A stretch of DNA of 64,000 nt. Source: Pseudomonas putida (GTDB lineage: Bacteria > Pseudomonadota > Gammaproteobacteria > Pseudomonadales > Pseudomonadaceae). The position numbers and the translations under genes were made by a program. The DNA lies in the NCBI RefSeq assembly GCF_003228315.1, contig NZ_CP029693.1:1922001-1986000 (forward strand), written 5' to 3'. Numbering within the stretch: position 1 is the stretch's first letter; each line of letters starts with the position of its first letter. The notes beneath the pieces are model-generated. The model was not told the origin of the DNA, searched no databases, and worked only from the letters and a program-made list of their open reading frames with translations. This document shows positions 1 to 9,462 of the stretch, one piece after another.

Positions 1-1470
1 CAGTTGCGCCAAACGTGGATAATCCGGCACGTTGGTTCCGGTCGGGGTCCATTGCACGCGGGCCGGGCTGCGGTAGAACTCCACCAGGCCACCGAGTTTC
101 GGTGCCAGGTCGGTCATGGCCTGCGAGTTGATGTCCGACTCGCGGATTGGCGTCAGGCCGACGATGGTTTTCTTCAGCGATACGGTTTTCGAGGTCACGA
201 ACTGCGCATAGAGCCAGGCCGCCAGTTTCTGCTTCTCAGGCGTGGACTTCATGAATGTCCAGGAACCCACGTCCTGATACCCCAGCTTCATGCCCTCCTC
301 CCAGTACGGCCCACGAGGCGAAGGCGCCATGCGCCATTTCGGCGTGCCGTCGGCGTTCACCACCGGCAGGCCCGCTTTGGTCATGTCGGCGGTGAAGGCG
401 GTGTACCAGAAGATTTGCTGGGCGATGTTGCCCTGGGACGGCACCGGACCGGACTCGGAGAAGGTCATGCCCGCCGCTTCCGGTGGCGCGTAGGCCTTGA
501 GCCAGTCGACGTATTTCTGGGTGGCGAATACCGCGGCCGGACCGTTGGTGTCGCCGCCGCGCGTCACGCTGGAACCCACCGGGTGGCAATCCTCGACGCG
601 AATGCCCCACTCATCCACCGGCAAGCCGTTGGGGATGCCCTTGTCGCCGCCACCGGCCATGGAGAACCAGGCATCGGTGAAGCGCCAGCCCAGGGACGGG
701 TCTTTCTTGCCGTAGTCCATGTGCCCATAGACGCGCTTGCCGTCGATTTCCTTGACGTCCTCGCTGAAGAACTTGGCGATGTCCTCATAGGCCGACCAGT
801 TCACCGGTACGCCCAGCTCGTAACCGTACTTCTCCTTGAACTTGGCTTTCAGCTCCGGCTTTTCGAACCAGTCGGCACGGAACCAGTACAGGTTGGCGAA
901 CTGCTGGTCGGGCAATTGATAGATCTTGCCGTCCGGCGCGGTGGTGAAGGAAATGCCGATGAAGTCCTTGATGTCCAGGGTCGGCGAAGTGAAGTTCTTG
1001 CCCTCGTTGGCCATCAGATCGGTGATCGCTTCGGTCTTGCCATAGCGGAAGTGCGTACCAATCAGGTCCGAGTCGTTGACCCAGCCGTCATAGATGCTCT
1101 TGTCCGACTGCATCACGGTCTGCAGTTTTTCCACCACGTCACCTTCTTGCAGCAAGTCGTGGGTGACCTTGATCCCGGTGATCTCGGTAAAGGCCTTGGC
1201 CAACACCTTGGATTCATATTCGTGGGTGGTCAGGGTTTCCGAGACGACCTTGATGTCCATCCCGCGAAACGGCTCGGCCGCCTTGATGAACCACTTCAGT
1301 TCCGCCATTTGCTGATCCGCCGTCAACGTGGACGGCTTGAACTCGCTTCCAATCCATTTCTTGGCAGCTTCTTCATAAGCATCGGCCCAGGCCGAAGCGC
1401 TCAAACCGCTGAGTGCCAGCAGGGCTGCCAATGAAATGCTATGTCGCAGCTTATTGTTTTTGTCGAACAT
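1..1470 (-). CDS. ABC transporter substrate-binding protein (GlpV-like), C-terminus off window
   Basis: Periplasmic solute-binding protein for the importer encoded just upstream. The ATG at 1470 has a strong GGAGG site 6-7 bases before it and opens with a Sec signal peptide (MFDKNNKLRHS, then a hydrophobic run ending SASAWA-DA). The readable 490 residues resemble the large binding proteins that accompany DUF2160 and the GlpSTPQV importers, including segments GWVNDSDLIG and QFANLYWFRADW. The family usually runs to about 570-580 residues, so roughly 80-90 residues lie beyond the left edge. It is the last visible gene of a six-gene minus-strand operon. The substrate is inferred as a polyol or sugar (glycerol in the Rhizobium system of that name); nothing in the sequence fixes it. 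Confidence 0.85.
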   Translation of the reverse strand, partial: MFDKNNKLRHSISLAALLALSGLSASAWADAYEEAAKKWIGSEFKPSTLTADQQMAELKWFIKAAEPFRGMDIKVVSETLTTHEYESKVLAKAFTEITGIKVTHDLLQEGDVVEKLQTVMQSDKSIYDGWVNDSDLIGTHFRYGKTEAITDLMANEGKNFTSPTLDIKDFIGISFTTAPDGKIYQLPDQQFANLYWFRADWFEKPELKAKFKEKYGYELGVPVNWSAYEDIAKFFSEDVKEIDGKRVYGHMDYGKKDPSLGWRFTDAWFSMAGGGDKGIPNGLPVDEWGIRVEDCHPVGSSVTRGGDTNGPAAVFATQKYVDWLKAYAPPEAAGMTFSESGPVPSQGNIAQQIFWYTAFTADMTKAGLPVVNADGTPKWRMAPSPRGPYWEEGMKLGYQDVGSWTFMKSTPEKQKLAAWLYAQFVTSKTVSLKKTIVGLTPIRESDINSQAMTDLAPKLGGLVEFYRSPARVQWTPTGTNVPDYPRLAQL

Positions 1471-1517
1471 AGAGACCTCCTGTTTAATTTTCGGAGCAAC
1501 ATTGCCGAGCGATTCGA

Positions 1518-1793
1518 CTAGCCCCAACGCATCACCACCAACAGCCACACCAGGGACAGCGCGAACGCCACCCATATGCTCCAGTCGGTCACGCCGATTA
1601 CCAGCAAATGCAGGTAGGCGCTGCCGAGAAGACCGATGAACAACCGATCGCCACGGGTGGTGGCAATCGGCAGGAAACCACGCCGAAGAACGCTCGGCGA
1701 CCGTAACTCCCAGGTGGTCATGCCCACCAGGATCAAGGCAATCACGCCGAAAAAGGCCGCCGTCGGGACGGTCCAGCTCATCCATTCCATCAT
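1518..1793 (-). CDS. Small membrane protein, DUF2160 family
   Basis: A 91-residue integral membrane protein, starting MMEWMSWTVPTAAFF, with a hydrophobic segment near residues 8-28 and two more between about 45 and 90. DUF2160 proteins occur almost only inside GlpSTPQV-type ABC operons, which matches its place between the second permease and the binding protein. The ATG at 1793 (or 1790) is preceded by GAGGAA and lies 7 bases after the permease stop. A longer reading back to 1847 would overlap the permease and lacks a ribosome site. Its role is unknown; an accessory subunit of the transporter is an inference from conserved position. Confidence 0.8.
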   Translation of the reverse strand: MMEWMSWTVPTAAFFGVIALILVGMTTWELRSPSVLRRGFLPIATTRGDRLFIGLLGSAYLHLLVIGVTDWSIWVAFALSLVWLLVVMRWG

Positions 1794-1800
1794 CAGTTCC

Positions 1801-2601
<801 letters not shown>

Positions 2602-2609
2602 GGCGGGCC

Positions 2610-3476
2610 TCAACGGTTGGCGTCAGAGTGAGTCATGGCGGTGTAGAACAGCCAGGACACCAACAGGATGATCAGGAAGTACACCAGCGAAAATGCAGCG
2701 GCCGGCCCCAGGTCGAATTGCCCTACAGCCATCTGGGTCAGGGTCTGACTGAGGAAGGTCGTGGCATTGCCCGGTCCGCCACCGGTCAGCACGAACGGCT
2801 CGGTGTAGATCATGAAACTGTCCATGAAACGCAGCATCACCGCGATCAGCAACACGCTCTTGAGCTTGGGCAGCTGGATATGCCGGAACACCGCCCAGGC
2901 CGAGGCCCGGTCAATCCGTGCCGCCTGGTAGTACACGTCCGGAATCGCCCGCAACCCGGAGAAGCACAGCAGCGCCACCAGCGAGGTCCAGTGCCAGACG
3001 TCCATCACCAGCACGGTGACCCAGGCGTCCATGGTATTGGCCGCATAGTTGTAGCTGATGCCCAAGGCGTTGAGGCTCGATCCCAGCAGGCCGATGTCGG
3101 CCCGACCGAAGATCTGCCAGATGGTGCCCACCACGTTCCACGGAATCAGCAGCGGGATCGCCAGCACGATCAACACCACCGACGACCAGCGCCCCTTGGT
3201 CGGCATGGTCAGGGCAATCGCGATGCCCAGGGGGATTTCGATCAGCAACACGCAAGCCGAATAAATGAACTGGCGCAGCAGCGAATCATGCAGGCGCGGG
3301 TCGAGCAGCACCTGCTTGTACCAGTCGGCCCCGACGAAATAGCGGCTGGACTGGTCGAAGATGTCCTGCACCGAGTAGTTGACCACGGTCATCATCGGGA
3401 TCACCGCACTGAACGCCACCAGCAGGAACACTGGCAACACCAGCCACCAGGCCTTGTTGTTCTGCACCTTGTTCAT
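2610..3476 (-). CDS. ABC transporter permease, carbohydrate type (GlpP-like)
   Basis: A 288-residue MalF/UgpA-class inner-membrane permease beginning MNKVQNNKAWWLVLPVFLL. It has about six hydrophobic spans and the EAA-type coupling loop near residues 180-200 (YYQAARIDRASAWAVFRHIQLP). The start codon overlaps the 3' end of the second ATPase gene by 4 bases, typical of coupled translation. It pairs with the permease immediately downstream. Confidence 0.9.
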   Translation of the reverse strand: MNKVQNNKAWWLVLPVFLLVAFSAVIPMMTVVNYSVQDIFDQSSRYFVGADWYKQVLLDPRLHDSLLRQFIYSACVLLIEIPLGIAIALTMPTKGRWSSVVLIVLAIPLLIPWNVVGTIWQIFGRADIGLLGSSLNALGISYNYAANTMDAWVTVLVMDVWHWTSLVALLCFSGLRAIPDVYYQAARIDRASAWAVFRHIQLPKLKSVLLIAVMLRFMDSFMIYTEPFVLTGGGPGNATTFLSQTLTQMAVGQFDLGPAAAFSLVYFLIILLVSWLFYTAMTHSDANR

Positions 3477-4606
3477 GGCTGCGCCCCTTTGTTAGCAATC
3501 TGCTGGTCCATGGTCTGTGGCTCGAGCAGGAATTCATCGGCGTAGACCATCAGCCACTGTCCCGGAAAACTGATGTAAGCCGTGCCTTCCGGTACCGGCT
3601 TGTCTTCGGCCAGGCGCACTTTCAGCGGTACACCGTCGAGGTTCAGGGTCATGATTTTGTAGGTGCCTAGGTCTTCGACGTGTACGACTTTTGCCCGCAG
3701 GGCGTCATCGAACGGTTCTTCCCACACGTGGACGAACTCCGGGCGAATGCCGACCTTCAGGGTTTGCCAGGAGGACTCGGCGATGCGTTTTTGCATGGCG
3801 TCGGGCAGCGGCAGATGGGTCGAGGCGAAACCGACGCCGCCCGGTTGCGGCTGCACGTCGATCAGGTTCATGCCGGGACTACCGATGAAATAGCCGACAA
3901 AGGTGTGGCTTGGCCGCTCGAACAGTTCCCGTGGCGTGCCGAACTGCACGATCTGCCCGCCATACATCACCGCGATCTTGTCGGCGAAAGTCGACGCCTC
4001 CAGCTGATCGTGGGTGACGTAGACCATGGTGATGTTGAACTGCTCGTGGATCTGTTTGAGCTTGCGCCGCAGCTTCCACTTCAGGTGCGGGTCGATCACC
4101 GTCAGCGGTTCGTCGAACAGGATCGCCGACACATCGTCACGCACCAGGCCGCGGCCCATGGAGACTTTCTGTTTTTCGTCGGCGGTGAGGTTCCGGGCCT
4201 TTTTGCTCAGCAGGTTCTGCAGGTCGAGGACTTCGGCAATTTCCTGCACCTTGGTGTGAATTTTCGCTTCGGCCATGCCCTGGTTACGCAACGGGAAGGC
4301 CAGGTTGTCGAACACCGTCATGGTGTCGTAGACCACCGGAAACTGGAAAACCTGGGCGATGTTGCGCTTCTCCGGCGTCAGGTCGTTGACCGCCTTGCCG
4401 TCGAACAGTACATGCCCCTGGGACGGGCTGAGCAACCCGGAAATGATATTGAGCAAGGTCGACTTGCCGCAGCCCGAAGGACCGAGCAAGGCGTAGGCGC
4501 CACCCTGTTCCCAGATATGGTCCATCTCGCGAATAGCGTAATCCTCGGGGCCGCTCGGCGTTCTGGTGTAGCTGTGGGCGAGGTTCTGCAAACGGATTTC
4601 GGCCAT
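3473..4606 (-). CDS. ABC transporter ATP-binding protein (GlpT-like), degenerate signature motif
   Basis: Cytoplasmic ATPase of 377 residues with a MalK-like C-terminal regulatory (TOBE) part. The Walker A motif is canonical (GPSGCGKST, residues 42-50), as are Walker B/catalytic Glu (ILFDEP) and the switch histidine (YVTHDQ). The ABC signature is not: where LSGGQ is expected it reads LTADEKQ, followed by a recognisable KVSMGRGLV helix. The partner ATPase upstream shows the opposite pattern. The start overlaps the previous stop by one base (TGATG). The family resembles the glycerol importer ATPases GlpS/GlpT. Confidence 0.9.
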   Translation of the reverse strand: MAEIRLQNLAHSYTRTPSGPEDYAIREMDHIWEQGGAYALLGPSGCGKSTLLNIISGLLSPSQGHVLFDGKAVNDLTPEKRNIAQVFQFPVVYDTMTVFDNLAFPLRNQGMAEAKIHTKVQEIAEVLDLQNLLSKKARNLTADEKQKVSMGRGLVRDDVSAILFDEPLTVIDPHLKWKLRRKLKQIHEQFNITMVYVTHDQLEASTFADKIAVMYGGQIVQFGTPRELFERPSHTFVGYFIGSPGMNLIDVQPQPGGVGFASTHLPLPDAMQKRIAESSWQTLKVGIRPEFVHVWEEPFDDALRAKVVHVEDLGTYKIMTLNLDGVPLKVRLAEDKPVPEGTAYISFPGQWLMVYADEFLLEPQTMDQQIANKGAQP

Positions 4607-5700
4607 CAGGCAACCCTCGCGACACGCCGTCCCGGCGCCTGCACCAGGCGCCCCTGCGTATCGAACACAAACAGTTTATGGGTCGGGATGTAGATGCGAA
4701 TCGGCGCATCGACGTCGTATTCGTGAACGCCGGGCAAGTGCAGCACCAGCAGGAAATGCTCGTTGCGCACGTGCAGGAAGGTTTCCGAGCCGCTGATTTC
4801 GGCTACTTCGACGGTCACCGCCAGTTCGAGATCATCGTCGTTGCTCGGCACCAGCGAGATATGGCTGGGGCGCACACCGAAGCGGAATTCGCCCTCGCCC
4901 ACCGGACGCAGATCGACGTTCAACGGGAAGTGCACGAAATTGGCGAAGCTCACTTCATTGCCAGCGATACGCCCCGGCATCAGGTTGATCGGCGGCTCGG
5001 AAAACAGCTCGGCCGCCAGCACGGTCTGCGGCTGGTGATAGACCGCGGACGACTGGCCACTCTGGATCACCCGCCCTTCGTGAAGAATGGTGGTGGTGCC
5101 GCCCAGCGCCAGAGCCTCGTTGGGTTCGGTGGTCGCGTAAATGGCGATGGTATGGCGGGCCTTGAACAGCTCGCGCATTTCCTGGCGCAGTTCTTCGCGC
5201 AGTTTGTAGTCAAGATTGACCAGAGGCTCGTCGAACAGGATCAGTTCGGCATCCTTGACCAGCGCCCGGGCCATGGCCGTGCGTTGTTGCTGGCCGCCGG
5301 AGAGCTCAAGGGGATAGCGCTTGAGGAATTTCTCGATGCGCAACATCTTCGCGGTTTCCAGCACCTTGCTCTGGATCTGCTCGTTGGACACACCGGCCTG
5401 GCGCAGCGGCGAGGCGATGTTGTCGAAGACAGTCATGGTCGGATAATTGATGAACTGCTGATACACCATCGATACGTTGCGCAAACGCACCGGGCGCTGC
5501 GTGACGTCGACGCCATTCATCAGGATGCGACCGCTGTCGGGCTTGTCCAGCCCGGCCATCAGGCGCATGAGACTGGTTTTGCCGGACAGTGTGCGCCCCA
5601 GCAAAACATTGAAGGATCCGGGTTCGAACTTGAGGCACGCATCGTCAATCCAGGTCTGGCCCTCGACGGTGCGGCTGACATGCTCCAGGGTTAATGACAT
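4606..5700 (-). CDS. ABC transporter ATP-binding protein (GlpS-like), missing switch histidine
   Basis: First gene of the importer operon; a 364-residue ATPase with a C-terminal TOBE-like region. Its signature motif is intact ([15 protein letters not shown]) and Walker B reads ILFDEP. The Walker A is unusual (GRTLSGKT, residues 35-42, without the usual middle glycine). The switch region reads [10 protein letters not shown], with Thr where the H-loop histidine should be. These are the parts that are normal in the downstream ATPase. The ATG at 5700 ([11 protein letters not shown]) was chosen because it matches the usual family start. An in-frame ATG at 5754 lies inside the proposed sigma-54 promoter. 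Confidence 0.9.
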   Translation of the reverse strand: MSLTLEHVSRTVEGQTWIDDACLKFEPGSFNVLLGRTLSGKTSLMRLMAGLDKPDSGRILMNGVDVTQRPVRLRNVSMVYQQFINYPTMTVFDNIASPLRQAGVSNEQIQSKVLETAKMLRIEKFLKRYPLELSGGQQQRTAMARALVKDAELILFDEPLVNLDYKLREELRQEMRELFKARHTIAIYATTEPNEALALGGTTTILHEGRVIQSGQSSAVYHQPQTVLAAELFSEPPINLMPGRIAGNEVSFANFVHFPLNVDLRPVGEGEFRFGVRPSHISLVPSNDDDLELAVTVEVAEISGSETFLHVRNEHFLLVLHLPGVHEYDVDAPIRIYIPTHKLFVFDTQGRLVQAPGRRVARVA

Positions 5701-5746
5701 GGCTCGGCCTTTTTTATTTTTTGGAGTCAAGCGACCGGAGCTAAAA

Positions 5747-5762
5747 AGCGACATTCGTGCCA
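5747..5762 (-). promoter_or_regulatory. Sigma-54 (-24/-12) promoter of the GlpSTPQV-like operon
   Basis: On the minus strand the sequence reads TGGCACGAATGTCGCT. The GG (5761-5760) and GC (5749-5748) dinucleotides are separated by exactly 10 bases, as required for sigma-54. One base of the -12 element differs from TTGC. It points at the first ATPase gene, with the start of transcription expected near 5737, about 37 bases before the ATG. The divergent gene encodes a sigma-54 activator. Confidence 0.75.
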
Positions 5763-5826
5763 GAAATCACATGTCATTGATAAATATGAAGATTATTGAA
5801 AATTGGGTGCCAATCGCTTTCGATGC

Positions 5827-5896
5827 TGAACACAAATGAACAATCGAGACTGAACAACTGAACACCCGGGCGATTGACAATGAACATTAGTGAACA
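5827..5896. promoter_or_regulatory. Cluster of six TGAACA repeats, probable activator-binding (UAS) region
   Basis: TGAACA occurs at 5827, 5837, 5851, 5859, 5881 and 5891, all in the same orientation. CAATCG (5841) and CGATTG (5871) form an additional inverted pair. The cluster lies about 65-135 bases upstream of the sigma-54 promoter, the usual place for enhancer-type sites. The regulator gene begins at 6090 on the other side. That the repeats bind this regulator is inferred. Confidence 0.5.
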
Positions 5897-5950
5897 ACAC
5901 TCTATGGATGCTTTTTTGCCCTTACCGGGACATTAAACAGATACAAAACC

Positions 5951-6040
5951 TGTAGGAGCGAGCCTGCTCGCGATGGCGTCAGGTCAGCCGACATTCATGT
6001 CGACTGACACTCCCTCATCGCGAGCAGGCTCGCTCCTACA
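5951..6040. repeat. REP pair (inverted)
   Basis: Two REP units (TGTAGGAGCGAGCCTGCTCG and its complement) face each other across about 40 bases. They lie in the 389-base gap between the divergent importer operon and regulator gene. Confidence 0.9.
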
Positions 6041-6089
6041 GGGAAATACCCATAACAACAATAAAAGCGTTATTCAGAGGCTGACTTGA

Positions 6090-7940
6090 ATGGCCGCACC
6101 TGCCCCCGCGTTATCTCACGACGCCATCATCCAGGACTCCTGGTCCCGTTGCCGTGCGTTCGGTCTGAGCCATCAGAGCACTCCGGCGTTCGATCAACTG
6201 CCCGCCGCCGATATCGCGCATTTGCTGGAAAGCCAGCATTCACTGGTGCAGACCACCCACCAGGAAGTGCTGCCGTACTACGAGAACATCCTGAGCAATT
6301 CCAATTGCCTGATCATGCTTGCGGACCATCAGGGTCAGGTGCTGACGTCCTGGGGCACCCAGCGTTTTATCGAGCCGGGCCTGGCCCGGGGTTTCAGTGC
6401 CGGCGCCAGCTGGATGGAGCGTTGCAGCGGCACCAACGCCATCGGCACCGCACTGGCTTGCGAACAGGCGGTGCACATCGAGCACGATGAACACTTTCTC
6501 AAGGCCAACCGCTTCATGACCGGTTCCGCCGCGCCGATCTTCGATGCCGAGCGCAAGGTCATCGCCGTGCTGGATGTGTCCAGCGACAGCTACCTGCCGC
6601 CGTCGCACACTTTGGGCATGGTCAAGATGATGAGTCAGACCGTGGAGAACCGGCTGATTCTTAACTTGTTCCACGGCCAGCATTTCCAGCTGACCTTCAA
6701 CACCGGCCTGAACAACCTCGACAGCCAGTGGGCCGGGTTGCTGATCTTCGACGAGAGTGGGCATGTGCTGTCGGCCAATCGCCGCGCGGATAATCTGCTG
6801 GGCGTGCGTTTGTCGCGGGTCAGTGTCGAGAGCCTGTTCAAGGTGTCGCTGCTGGAACTGCTCAACCAACCCGAAGGCCTGCCCTTCTCGCTCCAGGCCT
6901 CGGGGCGCAATCGCTTTCAGTGCCTGCTCAAACGTCCGAAGCAGGCGTCGATTCAGCCCAGAGTATTCACTGAAGCCCGGAGCGCCGAGCCGCCCCCGGC
7001 GGTCTCGGCCAGCATCAGCCTCGGCACCCTGCACTTTGGCGACAGCCGCGTGGAAAAAGCCGTGCGTCAGGCCGAACGCCTGCTGGAGAAAGACATTCCG
7101 TTGCTGATCCACGGTGAAACCGGGGTCGGCAAAGAGGTCTTCGTCAAAGCCTTGCATCAGGCCAGCTCTCGCAGCAAACAGTCGCTGATTGCCGTCAACT
7201 GTGCAGCGATCCCCGCCGAACTGGTGGAGTCCGAGCTGTTCGGTTACGAAAAAGGCGCGTTCACCGGCGCCAACCAGAAAGGCAGCATCGGCCTGATTCG
7301 CAAGGCCGACAAAGGCACGCTGTTTCTCGACGAAATCGGCGACATGCCACTACCAACCCAGGCTCGGTTGCTGCGGGTATTGCAGGAGCGTTGCGTGCAG
7401 CCGGTGGGCAGCAGCGAGCTGTTCCCGGTGGATATCCGCATCATCTCGGCAACCAACCGCTCCCTGCGCGAGCAAGTGCAGTTGGGGCGCTTCCGCGAGG
7501 ATTTGTATTACCGCATCGGCGGCCTGACCCTGGAATTGCCACCGTTAAGAGAACGCAGCGACAAGCAGGCCCTGTTCAAGCGTCTGTGGGAGCAACACCG
7601 CGAACCGAGCCAGTGGGCCGGTTTGAGCCGTGAGGTACTGGAATTGTTCGACCGCCACCCGTGGCCGGGCAACTTGCGCCAGGTCAGCAGCGTGATGCAG
7701 GTGGCACTGGCCATGGCCGAGGAACAACCGGTGCGAGCGGAGCATTTGCCGGATGATTTTTTTGTCGATCTGGAGATGGATCCGCTGGAGTCGCCTGAGC
7801 CGCTGGCGGTGGATCTGGATGATGCCGAGGAGTTGAATCGGCAGTTGCAGGCGGTGGGGGGGAATATTTCCCATTTGGCGCGGCGGTTGGGGGTTAGTCG
7901 CAATACCCTTTACAAGCGACTGCGCCAGTCAGAAAGCTGA
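6090..7940 (+). CDS. Sigma-54-dependent activator, AcoR-like (GAF / AAA+ / Fis HTH)
   Basis: A 616-residue enhancer-binding protein that remodels sigma-54 RNA polymerase. The N-terminal sensory part contains a GAF-like domain (about residues 70-165), followed by a linker. The AAA+ domain has Walker A GETGVGKE near residue 344, the sigma-54 contact loop GAFTGA near 389 and Walker B LFLDEIGD. The C-terminus is a Fis-type helix-turn-helix (NISHLARRLGVSRNTLYKRL). There is no receiver domain, so it is probably triggered by a ligand and not by phosphorylation. It is transcribed away from the importer operon, whose promoter is sigma-54 type, so it is very likely the operon's activator. The inducer is unknown, possibly the transported substrate. 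Confidence 0.92.
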   Translation: MAAPAPALSHDAIIQDSWSRCRAFGLSHQSTPAFDQLPAADIAHLLESQHSLVQTTHQEVLPYYENILSNSNCLIMLADHQGQVLTSWGTQRFIEPGLARGFSAGASWMERCSGTNAIGTALACEQAVHIEHDEHFLKANRFMTGSAAPIFDAERKVIAVLDVSSDSYLPPSHTLGMVKMMSQTVENRLILNLFHGQHFQLTFNTGLNNLDSQWAGLLIFDESGHVLSANRRADNLLGVRLSRVSVESLFKVSLLELLNQPEGLPFSLQASGRNRFQCLLKRPKQASIQPRVFTEARSAEPPPAVSASISLGTLHFGDSRVEKAVRQAERLLEKDIPLLIHGETGVGKEVFVKALHQASSRSKQSLIAVNCAAIPAELVESELFGYEKGAFTGANQKGSIGLIRKADKGTLFLDEIGDMPLPTQARLLRVLQERCVQPVGSSELFPVDIRIISATNRSLREQVQLGRFREDLYYRIGGLTLELPPLRERSDKQALFKRLWEQHREPSQWAGLSREVLELFDRHPWPGNLRQVSSVMQVALAMAEEQPVRAEHLPDDFFVDLEMDPLESPEPLAVDLDDAEELNRQLQAVGGNISHLARRLGVSRNTLYKRLRQSES

Positions 7941-7949
7941 CTGCGCTTT

Positions 7950-8062
7950 GATCGTTCCCACGCTCTGCGTGGGAATGCATCAACGGACGCTCCGCGTTCG
8001 GCTTTTGATTTGGGACGCGGAGCGTCCCGGGCTGCATTCCCACGCAGAGCGTGGGAACGATC
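7950..8062. repeat. Large imperfect palindrome (non-REP repeat, possible bidirectional terminator)
   Basis: A roughly 113-base inverted repeat with outer arms GATCGTTCCCACGCTCTGCG and its complement, and inner arms around GGACGCTCCGCG / CGCGGAGCGTCC. It fills the gap between two convergent genes and almost touches the cysS stop codon. The sequence is a different family from the REP units elsewhere in the window. It could fold as a long cruciform or hairpin and act as a terminator for both sides. Confidence 0.75.
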
Positions 8063-8063
8063 A

Positions 8064-9446
8064 TCAGTCAGCCAACCGCCAGGTCGTGCCACCCTTGCCA
8101 TCTTCCAGCACTACGCCCATGGCGGTGATCTGGTCGCGGATGCGGTCGGATTCGGCCCAGTCCTTGTTGGCACGGGCAATCAGGCGAGCCTGGATCAGCG
8201 CTTCGACTTCAGCGGCATCCACACGCCCTTCGGCGCCGGCTTGCAGGAACTCGTCGGCTTCAAGCTGCAGAACGCCCAGCACACCGGCCAGCTCCTTCAA
8301 GCGCGCCGCCAGACCCGCCGCCGCTTGCAGATCGCTCTCACGCAGACGGTTGATCTCGCGCACCATCTCAAACAGCACCGCGCAGGCTTCCGGCGTACCG
8401 AAGTCGTCGTTCATCACCTGGGTGAAACGCTCGACGAACGCTTCGCCACCGGCCGGGGCCACGCTCGGCAGGCCTTTCAACGCGTGGTAGAAACGCTCCA
8501 GGGCGCCCTTGGCGTCCTTGAGGTTGTCTTCCGAGTAGTTGATGGCGCTGCGGTAGTGGCTCGACACCAGCAGGTAGCGCACGACTTCCGGGTGGTACTT
8601 GTCGAGCACGTCGCGGATGGTGAAGAAGTTGTTCAAGGACTTGGACATCTTCTCGCCGTTGATCCGGATCATGCCGCAATGCATCCACGCGTTGGCGTAG
8701 GTCTTGCCGGTGGCCGCTTCGCTCTGGGCGATCTCGTTTTCGTGGTGCGGGAATTCCAGGTCACTGCCGCCGCCATGAATGTCGAAGGTCTCGCCCAGGC
8801 AGCAGGTGGACATCACCGAGCACTCGATGTGCCAGCCCGGACGCCCGGCGCCCCATGGCGATTCCCAGCTCGGCTCGCCTGGCTTGGCGGCTTTCCACAG
8901 CACGAAGTCCAGCGGGTCCTGCTTGGACTCGTCGACTTCGATGCGCGCGCCGATGCGCAGGTCTTCGATCTTCTTGCGCGACAGCTTGCCGTAGCCCATG
9001 AACTTGCCGACGCGGTAGTACACGTCGCCATTGCCCGGGGCATAGGCGTAGCCCTTGTCGATCAGAGTCTGGATCATCGCGTGCATGCCAGGGATATGGT
9101 CCGTGGCACGCGGCTCCATGTCCGGCTTCTTGATGTTCAGGCGCGCTTCGTCTTCGTGCATCGCCGCGATCATGCGCTCGGTCAGGGCTTCGAACGACTC
9201 GCCGTTCTCGTTGGCCCGGTTGATGATCTTGTCGTCGATGTCGGTGATGTTGCGCACGTAGGTCAGGTCATAACCGCTGAAGCGCAGCCAGCGGGTCACC
9301 AGGTCAAAGGCGACCATGCTGCGGCCGTGGCCAAGGTGGCAGTAGTCGTACACGGTCATGCCGCACACGTACATGCGCACCTTGTTGCCATCGAGCGGTT
9401 TGAAGACTTCTTTGCTCTTGGTGAGCGTGTTGTAGATCGTTAGCAC
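8064..9446 (-). CDS. cysS: Cysteine--tRNA ligase
   Basis: Charges tRNA-Cys in the cytoplasm. The 460-residue class I synthetase has the zinc-site Cys and HIGH-like motif ([18 protein letters not shown]) and the KMSKS loop ([12 protein letters not shown]). The start is GTG at 9446 ([14 protein letters not shown] follows), preceded by AAGGA about 9 bases upstream. This gives the usual Pseudomonas length; an upstream in-frame extension to 9482 would overlap glnS. It follows glnS by 16 bases, so the two synthetase genes are likely cotranscribed. Confidence 0.97.
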   Translation of the reverse strand: MLTIYNTLTKSKEVFKPLDGNKVRMYVCGMTVYDYCHLGHGRSMVAFDLVTRWLRFSGYDLTYVRNITDIDDKIINRANENGESFEALTERMIAAMHEDEARLNIKKPDMEPRATDHIPGMHAMIQTLIDKGYAYAPGNGDVYYRVGKFMGYGKLSRKKIEDLRIGARIEVDESKQDPLDFVLWKAAKPGEPSWESPWGAGRPGWHIECSVMSTCCLGETFDIHGGGSDLEFPHHENEIAQSEAATGKTYANAWMHCGMIRINGEKMSKSLNNFFTIRDVLDKYHPEVVRYLLVSSHYRSAINYSEDNLKDAKGALERFYHALKGLPSVAPAGGEAFVERFTQVMNDDFGTPEACAVLFEMVREINRLRESDLQAAAGLAARLKELAGVLGVLQLEADEFLQAGAEGRVDAAEVEALIQARLIARANKDWAESDRIRDQITAMGVVLEDGKGGTTWRLAD

Positions 9447-9462
9447 GTCATAAATCCTTGAA

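Noticed and set aside
4..1434. Plus-strand open frame at the left edge
   Set aside because: The minus strand carries a complete signal peptide, ribosome site and binding-protein homology in the same interval.
5796..5813. A second TGGCAC on the minus strand near 5808 as an alternative sigma-54 promoter
   Set aside because: The -12 GC is absent at the required 10-base spacing; the copy at 5762 has it.
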